Positions 1-6,314 of a DNA stretch of 17,080 nt are shown here, piece by piece (positions within the stretch are counted from its first letter, which is position 1; the number at the start of each line of letters is the position of its first letter). The notes under the pieces were generated by a model. It made no database searches and was not told the DNA's origin. It was given only the letters and a program-made list of their open reading frames with translations. The stretch is from contig DATBGS010000001.1 in the NCBI GenBank assembly GCA_036557885.1, positions 1 to 17,080 of the forward strand. The letters run 5' to 3'. This DNA is from DATBGS01 sp036557885 (GTDB taxonomy: Bacteria; Chloroflexota; Ktedonobacteria; Ktedonobacterales; DATBGS01). The position numbers were made by a program, and so were the translations under genes.

Positions 1-2
1 CG

Positions 3-121
3 CGCCAGACCCCGCCCCAGGACGCCCGGCAGGGACGCCGGGGCTACAAGCAGCGGTCTGTCTGTAAGCGCCAGGGATGAGCACAATGGCGGCGCTTGCA
101 GACAGCCTGCCAGGTCTGGCG
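3..121 (+). other. Structured leader element (three-stem fold)
   Basis: Complementary segments suggest a three-way junction. The outer stem pairs 3-11 (CGCCAGACC) with 113-121 (GGTCTGGCG). A short hairpin pairs 25-30 (CCCGGC) with 37-42 (GCCGGG). A long hairpin pairs 53-72 with 91-110; its inner 14 pairs (59-72 with 91-104) contain a single U-G wobble around an 18-nt loop. The element ends 41 bases before the start of the downstream gene. It could be the 3' end of an upstream transcript, a structured 5' leader, or a palindromic intergenic element. The pairing is directly visible; no known RNA family is recognised. Confidence 0.45.
25..47 (+). repeat. GC-rich dispersed repeat, copy A
   Basis: A 23-bp unit with self-complementary arms (CCCGGC and GCCGGG) around the loop AGGGAC, followed by GCTAC. 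It recurs inverted at 1112-1134 (22 of 23 positions identical) and, with a 2-base insertion, directly at 1042-1063. It resembles a REP-type intergenic palindrome. Confidence 0.6.
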
Positions 122-162
122 TGGGCGGACTGGACGGTCCCTCCACGAGGAGGCGTTCTGCC

Positions 163-1008
163 ATGTCTACTCCGTCGTCTGCTTCCCTGTCCAGGCTGCC
201 CCTGTGCAACTTCGACTATGTGCTCGAAGTGTATCGCTTGCTGCCTGACCAGACTCGCGCTCGTGTGCCCCTGCGGGAGTATCTGCCGTTCTTGCCGCCG
301 CCCCTGCCCGACTTCGAAGCGCTCGGCAGGTATACCGAATCGCCGTCCGCCTTTGGCTATGCTGAGGCGGGTCAGACCCTCGTGGGCTACACGCTGCTCG
401 CGTTCCTCTTGACGAGCGAGCGCAAGCAGCAGCAGCATCACCGCGCCAACGGAGGACGCAAGCGGAGGCGGCTGACCCAGCACAATCTGACTCCCTGGAC
501 GTATGAGGCGGGAGATTTTCGTTCGATGGGGCGGCTCTCGCTGCGCATCACCTTTGCGCATGACCTGACCTGGGCGATCAAGCTGGGGCTGGCGGCGCGG
601 CGAGCACGACGCGCCGCAAACACGGACCTGGAGGAGCAGTGCCATGCCGCCTTTGCCAGCGCGGTGAGGTGCCTGTATCAGGCGATGCAGGCGATGTCCA
701 GCCGCACCGGAGGGGGCTGGTGGATGCGCGAGCAGCTCAAGGGGGTGTTAGCTGAGGGGTGGCTGGAGCGGCTGGGCACGGGGGTGCGCTTGCCGCCAGA
801 TGTGTATGAGCTGCTGCGACCCGCCATTCACACCGACAGAGAGGCGGAGTTTGTAGCATTGCTGCTGTTGGATGAGGCGCTGCATCATCGGGAGCCGCCT
901 CCGCTGCGGTTGGGGATGGATGACCTGACCGACCCGCCCACCCAGCCGCAGCCGCCGCCAGAGGGAGACGAAGGGGACGCGGGAGGGACGCCTGCGGTGC
1001 TGGTCTAG
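163..1008 (+). CDS. Hypothetical protein, basic centre and acidic proline-rich tail
   Basis: This is a 281-residue protein that I do not recognise. The ATG at 163 is preferred over a GTG at 121 because a full AGGAGG (148-153) lies 9 bases before it, and because the GTG overlaps the upstream folded element. Residues 87-104 are strongly basic (KQQQHH, then GGRKRRRLTQHN), which would suit nucleic-acid contact. A second basic cluster is at 136-144 (ARRARR). Residues 245-281 form an acidic, proline-rich and probably disordered tail. There is no signal peptide, and the hydrophobic run at 69-79 is too short for a confident membrane span. The gene stands alone between copies of a GC-rich repeat. No catalytic motif, transposase triad or phage signature is visible, so no function is proposed. 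The reading frame itself is well supported by length, SD site and absence of a competing frame. Confidence 0.7.
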   Translation: MSTPSSASLSRLPLCNFDYVLEVYRLLPDQTRARVPLREYLPFLPPPLPDFEALGRYTESPSAFGYAEAGQTLVGYTLLAFLLTSERKQQQHHRANGGRKRRRLTQHNLTPWTYEAGDFRSMGRLSLRITFAHDLTWAIKLGLAARRARRAANTDLEEQCHAAFASAVRCLYQAMQAMSSRTGGGWWMREQLKGVLAEGWLERLGTGVRLPPDVYELLRPAIHTDREAEFVALLLLDEALHHREPPPLRLGMDDLTDPPTQPQPPPEGDEGDAGGTPAVLV

Positions 1009-1041
1009 CGCGGGAGACGGCCCGGCACCCTAAGACAGCAG

Positions 1042-1063
1042 GGCAGGGGGACGCCGGGGCTAC
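1042..1063 (+). repeat. GC-rich dispersed repeat, copy B
   Basis: Matches copy A from GGCAGG to GGGGCTAC, but with two additional G residues that spoil the left arm. It lies 34 bases after the stop of the preceding gene and can pair with copy C (1116-1129), forming a large stem that might end transcription. Confidence 0.5.
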
Positions 1064-1111
1064 GAGCTTGCCGCCGTGCCCTTCTGCCTGAGGGTGCCCC
1101 TGCTTTGAGGG

Positions 1112-1134
1112 GTACCCCCGGCGTCCCTGCCGGG
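1112..1134 (-). repeat. GC-rich dispersed repeat, copy C (inverted)
   Basis: Reverse complement of copy A at 22 of 23 positions; 1116-1134 is a perfect 19-bp inverted match to 25-43. With copy A it brackets the 281-residue gene. The flanks of A and C show no shared target duplication. Confidence 0.6.
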
Positions 1135-1154
1135 AAGCGCGGGAGCACTGCCTG

Positions 1155-1163
1155 TGCTACACT
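1155..1163 (+). promoter_or_regulatory. Candidate extended -10 promoter element
   Basis: TGC-TACACT places a likely transcription start at about 1170, directly at the ATG at 1171. No convincing -35 hexamer is seen, as is usual for extended -10 promoters. It implies a leaderless or nearly leaderless mRNA. Confidence 0.35.
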
Positions 1164-1170
1164 ACATTGT

Positions 1171-1656
1171 ATGGAGCAAAACTCAGAAATCCTGCCAGTA
1201 GATGAAGCGCTGCTGGCGTGGTGCGATAAAGAACATTTGCTGCGAACCCAGGTGGAGGCGGAGGACGCGGAACATATCGTGGAGATTGTGCGCCCGCCGC
1301 TGGTGCTGCTGAGCGCCCGCGAAGACGACGTGCGCTCTCTGCCCAACCCGGACGCGCTGGGCTACCCCGAAAAGCGGCTCAGCGAGATGACCTTGAACGA
1401 TTATCATCTCTTTTTGCTGCGTTGGGCCACGCGCGCGGTAGATGCCGGGTTGGTGCAGTGCTTTGTCTGCAAAGAGCCGCTGCGCAACCGTGATCTGGAT
1501 GCCCCCTGGGATGGCATCTTTATCTCGGAAGCACTGGTGGGCTGGCTCTTTATTCATTTTGATTGCAAGCGCGGCCTGCAACGTGAGATTAAAGGGCGCA
1601 ACCCGTTTGAGCTGACGCCGCGTCCGCCAGAGGCGTTTGATGTGTCCCAGGATTGA
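1171..1656 (+). CDS. Hypothetical protein with CxxC...HxxC metal-site pattern
   Basis: A 161-residue soluble protein that I do not recognise. Cysteines C97 and C100 (CFVC) and H129/C132 (HFDC) are spaced as C-x2-C-x28-H-x2-C, which could form one structural zinc site of zinc-ribbon or treble-clef type; this is inference. The N-terminal half (1-60) is acidic. No signal peptide or membrane span is present. The frame extends upstream to an ATG at 1105, but that extension would translate the GC-rich repeat, whereas the ATG at 1171 follows an extended -10 element by just 7 bases, so I chose 1171. No SD sequence precedes it, which agrees with leaderless translation. It is followed by a GC-rich hairpin and then the separately promoted polX gene, so it is probably monocistronic. 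Confidence 0.65.
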   Translation: MEQNSEILPVDEALLAWCDKEHLLRTQVEAEDAEHIVEIVRPPLVLLSAREDDVRSLPNPDALGYPEKRLSEMTLNDYHLFLLRWATRAVDAGLVQCFVCKEPLRNRDLDAPWDGIFISEALVGWLFIHFDCKRGLQREIKGRNPFELTPRPPEAFDVSQD

Positions 1657-1671
1657 AGGGCGGGGCGTACC

Positions 1672-1689
1672 GCCGGTTTTCCAACCGGC
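1672..1689 (+). terminator. Hairpin after the CxxC/HxxC gene
   Basis: A perfect 7-bp stem GCCGGTT/AACCGGC with a TTCC loop lies 16 bases after the stop codon. There is no T-run after it, so intrinsic termination is uncertain; it may instead stabilise the 3' end. Confidence 0.4.
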
Positions 1690-1706
1690 AGGGGTGGTGC
1701 TGTCGC

Positions 1707-1736
1707 TTGACGCCGCCGTTCCTGGCATGCGAAAAT
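1707..1736 (+). promoter_or_regulatory. Candidate polX promoter
   Basis: TTGACG (1707-1712), an 18-bp spacer, and GAAAAT (1731-1736) preceded by TGC. The -35 is 5/6 and the -10 is 4/6 with the extended TGn motif. The predicted start is near 1743, immediately before a palindromic operator. Confidence 0.4.
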
Positions 1737-1744
1737 AGGCTATC

Positions 1745-1768
1745 AGAACACCAGTTCTAATACAGAAC
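1745..1768 (+). promoter_or_regulatory. Candidate LexA/DinR-type operator upstream of polX
   Basis: AGAAC-acca-GTTCT (1745-1758) is a perfect dyad containing the GAAC-N4-GTTC core of Gram-positive-type SOS boxes. A third half-site, AGAAC (1764-1768), follows after 5 bases, so GTTCT-N5-AGAAC forms a second dyad. It covers the start-proximal region of the predicted promoter, where a bound repressor would block transcription. The assignment to LexA is inference. Confidence 0.45.
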
Positions 1769-1814
1769 AACTCTCTAGTGTACTCATGCTGAAGATACCG
1801 CTTGGAGGGCCAAC

Positions 1815-3566
1815 GTGGAAAAAGCCGTTGTCGCCGCGATATTTGATGAGATTGCCAGCCTGCTCGAAATCAAGGGCGAAAATCCGTTTAAGTCGCGGGC
1901 CTATCAAAACGCCGCGCGGGTCGTCGGGGCGATGGATGGCGACCTGGAAACGCTGGTGCGCGCGAACCAGCTTGCCAAAACGCCCGGCCTGGGGCCAACG
2001 ATGGTGCAAAACATCAACGAACTGGTCACGACGGGGCGGCTGATCTTTTACGAAGACCTGAAGGCGCGCATCCCCGAAGGCTTGCGGGCTATGCTGCGCA
2101 TTCCGGGGCTGGGGCCAAAGAAGATCAAAGCGATTTACGAGGCGCTGAATATCTCCACGATTGCCGATCTGGAGCAGGCGTGCAAGGACAACAAGATTGC
2201 CAAGCTGCCGGGCTTTGGCACCAAGACGCAAGACAACATCTTGCGCGGCATCTCGTTCCTGACGCAATACCAGGGCCAGACGCTCTATCCTGTTGCCGAA
2301 GCCGAAGCTGAGCGCGTGGTAGACGTGCTGAAGACGCTGCCGGGCATCAAGCGTATCTCCATTGCGGGCAGCCTGCGCAGGCGTAAAGAGATTGTCCACG
2401 ATATTGATATTGTTGGCAGCGTGACCGATAACAGCCAGCGCGAGGCCATCATGGATGTCTTTACGACGCAGCCAGGCATTGTGGCCGTGACGGGCAAGGG
2501 CGATACGAAGTCCAGCGTCGTCACCGCGCAGGGCATTGCAATGGACCTGCGGCTCTGCACCGACGACATTTACCCCACGATGCTGCATCACTTCACCGGC
2601 TCCAAAGAGCATAACGTCGCCTTGCGCGGCTACGCGCTAGATCGCGGGATGAAAGTGAGCGAGTGGGGGCTGTTCCGGGGCGAGACGCTGCTGCCAGTGA
2701 AGGACGAGACGGAGTTTTATGCCACGTTGGGCATGGAGTATGTGCCGCCGGAACTGCGCGAAGATCGCGGCGAGATTCAGGCAGCGCTGGCGCATAAGCT
2801 GCCGCAGCGCTTGCTGGAACTGAGCGATCTGCGCGGGCCGCTGCACTGCCACAGCAACTGGAGCGATGGGCAGGCGACTATTCGCCAGATGGCTGAGGCG
2901 TCAATGGCGCTGGGCTATGAATACATTGGCCTCTGCGACCACAGTAAGTACGCGGCCTACGCGGGCGGCCTGAACGAAGATGCGGTGAAGCGCCAGCAGG
3001 AAGAGATTGACGCGCTCAACGATGAATTTGCCGGGCGCTTTCGCATCCTCAAGGGCACCGAATGCGACATCCTGCGCGATGGCTCGCTGGATTACAGCGA
3101 TGATGTGCTGGCGCGTTTTGATTTTGTCGTTGTCTCTGTCCACAGCCTCTTTAACCTGCCGCCAGAGGAGCAGACAAAGCGCGTGCTCCACGCGCTGGAA
3201 AACCCGTATACCAGCATCCTGGGCCACCCCACCGGGCGCATCCTGCTCAGCCGAGATGGGTACGCGCTGGACCTGGAGGCCGTGATTGATCGCGCGGGCG
3301 AGCTTGGCGTGTGCATTGAGATTAACGCCAGCCCGCTGCGCCTGGACCTGGATTGGCGCCTGCTGCGCCGCGCCAAAGAGCACGGCATTAAAATCCCCAT
3401 TTGCCCCGATGCCCACGCAACGGCGGGCATCGAGGAGATGCGCTTTGGCGTCAACATGGCGCGCAAGGGCTGGCTGGGGCCAGAGGATGTGCCCAACACG
3501 CTTGGCACCGACGCGCTGCTGGCCTTCTTCAAGGCGCAGCGCGAGCGCCGGCTAGCCCAGCACTAA
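1815..3566 (+). CDS. polX: DNA polymerase X with C-terminal PHP domain
   Basis: A 583-residue family X polymerase, involved in gap filling during base-excision or end-joining repair, with a PHP nuclease domain, the normal bacterial PolX layout and length. Helix-hairpin-helix motifs lie at 56-64 (TPGLGPTMV), 96-104 (IPGLGPKKI) and 131-139 (LPGFGTKTQ). The palm signature is at 185-200 (GSLRRR...DIDIV), with catalytic D196, D198 and D244. The PHP metal ligands all appear present: H344 and H346 (HCH), D351, H376 (DHS), E416, H443, H471 (GHP), and D532 and H534 (PDAH). This predicts an active Mn-dependent 3'-5' exonuclease/AP-processing site. The start is GTG, chosen for GGAGG (1804-1808) 6 bases upstream. 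The 3' end overlaps the convergent minus-strand gene by 4 bp. A LexA-like dyad upstream suggests damage control. Confidence 0.95.
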   Translation: MEKAVVAAIFDEIASLLEIKGENPFKSRAYQNAARVVGAMDGDLETLVRANQLAKTPGLGPTMVQNINELVTTGRLIFYEDLKARIPEGLRAMLRIPGLGPKKIKAIYEALNISTIADLEQACKDNKIAKLPGFGTKTQDNILRGISFLTQYQGQTLYPVAEAEAERVVDVLKTLPGIKRISIAGSLRRRKEIVHDIDIVGSVTDNSQREAIMDVFTTQPGIVAVTGKGDTKSSVVTAQGIAMDLRLCTDDIYPTMLHHFTGSKEHNVALRGYALDRGMKVSEWGLFRGETLLPVKDETEFYATLGMEYVPPELREDRGEIQAALAHKLPQRLLELSDLRGPLHCHSNWSDGQATIRQMAEASMALGYEYIGLCDHSKYAAYAGGLNEDAVKRQQEEIDALNDEFAGRFRILKGTECDILRDGSLDYSDDVLARFDFVVVSVHSLFNLPPEEQTKRVLHALENPYTSILGHPTGRILLSRDGYALDLEAVIDRAGELGVCIEINASPLRLDLDWRLLRRAKEHGIKIPICPDAHATAGIEEMRFGVNMARKGWLGPEDVPNTLGTDALLAFFKAQRERRLAQH

Positions 3567-4897
3567 TTATGCGCTGTCCAGATATTGCCTGGCCCTGCGC
3601 CGCTGCCTTCGCCCCAGGCAATCTGGGTATGCCCCTGGTTATCAACGGCCATCTGGAAGTAGTCGCCATAGGGCAGTTGATAGCCGGTGGATGACAGGTA
3701 GTAATAGCCAGGGACATAGCTCGATATTTGCGTTTCAGCGCTCCAGGACGAGCCACCGTTAGCGCTGGTGCGGTAAAACAGATTCCAGTTGCCCGCCCGC
3801 GTATCCATCCAGCCAATGCGCACATCCCCGGCGCTGGCGCCCGTCGTCACGGCGGGGAAGGCATGTTCAACGCCAGACGCCGCCAGAGAAATATCCTGGC
3901 GCGCGGAATAGCTGGCGCCATGATTGGTAGACTTTTGGAAGAAGATACGTTCGGGCGCGTAGTCCGTCTGGTCTATCGTCGAATTGTACATGACATACAC
4001 GGTATCATCGCTGCCAATTGCCATCGAAACCGCCGCGCCCAGGAAGGCAAAGAGCTTGCCGCAGCTTGGGCAGGGAAAGGGTGCTCCACTGACCGCCAGG
4101 GGAGTCAACGCCCAGGTCTGCCCGCCATCGCGCGATTCAGTCATGAAGAGATTGACCGGCCCCTTCGCTCCGCCGTTCTGGGTATAGCCATCAAAGGCAA
4201 AATAGATATTGCCCTGCGAGTCAATCCCCGCGCCGCCGCCCAGCGACCAACCTTGCTGGGTGCTGCCATCGTTGATGAGAGACGTGTTCCAGGTCTGGCC
4301 GCCATCGTGAGAAACCGAGGCATAGATCTTCTGCACCGCGTTGTAAGCTACCGCGATAGTTGAGCCGCGCACCGCCAACTCGTCCTTATCGGTGGCGCGT
4401 TGCAGATTCTCAACGATGGTTGGCCCGCTCCAGGTGACGCCAAAATCGGTGGACTTCATGACCGCAATGGAGGATTTGCCGTTTTGTAAGAACGAAGCCC
4501 ACACCGTCTTCCCGTCCACCGGGTCAACCACAATCTGCGAATCGTACTGGCCGCCCTTGACCTGCTCCGGGTCAATCGCTTTAGGTGCGCCCCAGGTCTT
4601 GCCGCGATCATTGGAGATTTGCAGCACCACATGCTCAGCGCAGGAGTTGCAGAGCGAGCCGCTGACATCAGCCACATCCTTATAGAGCACATAGACATGC
4701 CCAAAACGGTCAGCCGTGATAGCCGGTTCCCAATCGTCCCCGGCTGGGGCGCCAAGCACGGTCTGCGTCGTAAACGCGCCGCTGCTCCCATGCGAGGCCG
4801 AGACACGCAGCAGCGAAGTAAATAACCAGGCAAAACAAGCCACAATGAGGCACGAGAGTACGAGGAGGAAACGGGTCCGCAGTGACGCACGCAGCAT
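3563..4897 (-). CDS. Asp-box (BNR) repeat propeller exoprotein, sialidase-like
   Basis: A 444-residue protein with a hydrophobic N-terminal signal or anchor (residues 10-30) after basic residues, so probably exported. Six Asp-box motifs (S-x-D/N-x-G-x-T/S-W/Y) lie at 95-102, 149-156, 196-203, 255-262, 323-330 and 378-385, marking blades of a six-bladed beta-propeller as in sialidases and other BNR proteins. The catalytic Arg triad and Tyr/Glu pair of true sialidases cannot be assigned by eye, so a glycosidase activity is not claimed. Two CxxC pairs (C83/C86 CNSC and C276/C279 CPSC) are unusual decorations and may form disulfides. The ATG at 4897 has GGAGG a few bases upstream; the longer frame to 4951 would start upstream of the predicted transcription start. 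Its stop (TAG at 3563-3565) overlaps the polX stop in convergent orientation. Confidence 0.85.
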   Translation of the reverse strand: MLRASLRTRFLLVLSCLIVACFAWLFTSLLRVSASHGSSGAFTTQTVLGAPAGDDWEPAITADRFGHVYVLYKDVADVSGSLCNSCAEHVVLQISNDRGKTWGAPKAIDPEQVKGGQYDSQIVVDPVDGKTVWASFLQNGKSSIAVMKSTDFGVTWSGPTIVENLQRATDKDELAVRGSTIAVAYNAVQKIYASVSHDGGQTWNTSLINDGSTQQGWSLGGGAGIDSQGNIYFAFDGYTQNGGAKGPVNLFMTESRDGGQTWALTPLAVSGAPFPCPSCGKLFAFLGAAVSMAIGSDDTVYVMYNSTIDQTDYAPERIFFQKSTNHGASYSARQDISLAASGVEHAFPAVTTGASAGDVRIGWMDTRAGNWNLFYRTSANGGSSWSAETQISSYVPGYYYLSSTGYQLPYGDYFQMAVDNQGHTQIAWGEGSGAGPGNIWTAHN

Positions 4898-4923
4898 GCT
4901 ACCCTCCAATGCGTAGAGATGGA

Positions 4924-4945
4924 GCGCCAAACAATCAGTTGGCGC
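4924..4945 (-). promoter_or_regulatory. Palindromic hairpin at the transcription start of the Asp-box gene
   Basis: GCGCCAA (4924-4930), an 8-base spacer and TTGGCGC (4939-4945) form a perfect 7-bp dyad. It coincides with the predicted transcription start near 4943, so it could be a repressor site or a 5'-end stabilising hairpin. Confidence 0.4.
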
Positions 4946-4949
4946 GCTC

Positions 4950-4978
4950 ATCGTACAAGCGCGCAGGCGTGTTGTAAA
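4950..4978 (-). promoter_or_regulatory. Candidate promoter of the Asp-box gene
   Basis: Read on the minus strand: TTTACA (4978-4973), a 17-bp spacer, and TACGAT (4955-4950). The hexamers match 5/6 and 4/6. The predicted start near 4943 leaves a leader of about 45 nt before the ATG at 4897. Confidence 0.5.
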
Positions 4979-5030
4979 GGGGCGTGTAAGAAAGTACCAG
5001 GGCTGTGCCTCTGGTGCCTCTCCCGTCCGC

Positions 5031-5060
5031 TTGACGACATTGCTACTGCTTTGCTATCTT
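5031..5060 (+). promoter_or_regulatory. Candidate promoter of the M29 aminopeptidase operon
   Basis: TTGACG (5031-5036), an 18-bp spacer and TATCTT (5055-5060), with an extended TGC just before the -10. The predicted start near 5067 gives a leader of roughly 125 nt, which contains three 9-bp direct repeats. Confidence 0.5.
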
Positions 5061-5107
5061 CTGTGCATGCCCTACACCATCCATATCTGGTCTTCCGGCG
5101 CGTAACC

Positions 5108-5134
5108 GTAAACTCTGTAAATTCTGTAAATTCT
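5108..5134 (+). repeat. Three tandem 9-bp repeats in the M29 operon leader
   Basis: GTAAACTCT, GTAAATTCT, GTAAATTCT in direct tandem; only one base differs between units. They lie downstream of the predicted transcription start, in an AT-rich patch unlike the surrounding GC-rich DNA. They could be an iterated protein-binding site in DNA or RNA, or a slippage-prone short tandem repeat. Confidence 0.6.
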
Positions 5135-5193
5135 TTGCAGCGAACAAGCACTCTGAAGCAATAGAAAAGTAGAGAAAACAGATAGGAGTACCC

Positions 5194-6312
5194 ATGCCTG
5201 ACCCCCGCATTCGCCGCTGGGCGGAAACGCTCACCAACTACTGCCTGTATGTGAAGCCGGGCGAGACGGTTGGCATTTATGCCACGCCGCTTGCCGGGCC
5301 GCTGGTAGAGGAGGTCTATCGCGCCGTCTTGCGCGCGGGCGGCCATCCACTGGTGCGCCTCTCGCTGCCAGAACTCACGGAAGTCTTCCTCAAAGAGGCA
5401 TCGGACGAGCAACTCACCTATGTTTCGCCGGTGGATGAGGCGCTGGCGGAAACGCTGGACGCGCGCTTGCGCATCAGCAGCGAGGCCAACGTGCGCGCCC
5501 TGGCAAATGTGGACCCCGCGCGCCAGGCGTTGTTCCAGCGTTCGGGCGGGCCAGCGGCGAGGCGCTACCGCGAGCGCGAGCAGGAAGGCAAGTTCAAGTG
5601 GTGCGGCACGCTCTACCCCACGCAGGCATCGGCGCAAAACGCCGAGATGTCCCTGGCTGATTTCACCGAGTTTGTCTTTGAGGCGTGCTTTCTGAACGAC
5701 GACAACACCGCCGAACGCTGGCGCGACCTGGGCCACCGCCAGCAGCGCTACGTGGACTGGCTGAAGGGTAAAGAGCGCGTGCGCGTCGTGGGCCGCGATA
5801 CTGATCTGACGCTTTCGATTGCCGGGCGCACGTTCATCAACAGCGACGGCAAGCGCAACTTCCCCAGCGGCGAGTTTTTCACTGGGCCAGTGGAGGAATC
5901 GGTTGAGGGCACCATTCGCTATACGATTCCCTCCTCCATCAGCGGGCGCGTCGTTCAGGATGTGACCTTGCGCTTTCATAAAGGCGAAGTCGTTGAGGCG
6001 CGGGCCGTCCAGGGGCAAGAGTTTCTGGAGAAGATGCTCAATATAGACGCGGGCGCGCGGCGCGTGGGCGAGTTTGCCGTTGGCAACAACTTTGGCATTA
6101 CGCGCGGCATTTGCAATACACTCTTCGACGAGAAGATCGGCGGCACGATTCACATGGCCCTGGGCGACAGCTACCCGGAGACGGGCGGGCTGAACAAATC
6201 CGCGCTGCACTGGGATTTGGTCTGTGACCTGCGGCCTGCTGCCGGTGGCGGCGAAGTGTGGGTAGACGATGAGTTGTTCCTCAAGGATGGAAAGCTGATG
6301 ATTGGAGCGTAA
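5194..6312 (+). CDS. M29-family metallo-aminopeptidase (first of a tandem pair)
   Basis: A 372-residue cytosolic aminopeptidase of the M29 (thermophilic aminopeptidase/AmpS) family, which removes N-terminal residues from peptides using two metal ions. By comparison with the family, the likely metal and active-site residues are E227 (GEFFTGP), E293 (VGEFAVGNN), H320 (GGTIHMALG), Y327, H339 and D341 (ALHWD), all present. Length is slightly below the usual 400 or so. The ATG at 5194 has GGAG (5185-5188) at 5-base spacing. The next gene starts 2 bp after this stop and is a close paralogue (39 of 60 identical residues at 131-190), so the two are a local duplication and likely translationally coupled. 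The pair could act as a hetero-oligomer with different substrate preference; that is inference. Confidence 0.93.
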   Translation: MPDPRIRRWAETLTNYCLYVKPGETVGIYATPLAGPLVEEVYRAVLRAGGHPLVRLSLPELTEVFLKEASDEQLTYVSPVDEALAETLDARLRISSEANVRALANVDPARQALFQRSGGPAARRYREREQEGKFKWCGTLYPTQASAQNAEMSLADFTEFVFEACFLNDDNTAERWRDLGHRQQRYVDWLKGKERVRVVGRDTDLTLSIAGRTFINSDGKRNFPSGEFFTGPVEESVEGTIRYTIPSSISGRVVQDVTLRFHKGEVVEARAVQGQEFLEKMLNIDAGARRVGEFAVGNNFGITRGICNTLFDEKIGGTIHMALGDSYPETGGLNKSALHWDLVCDLRPAAGGGEVWVDDELFLKDGKLMIGA

Positions 6313-6314
6313 CA

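Noticed and set aside
4898..4951. 18-residue extension of the Asp-box protein
   Set aside because: Its start lies upstream of the predicted transcription start, and the ATG at 4897 has a strong SD and leads directly into the signal sequence.
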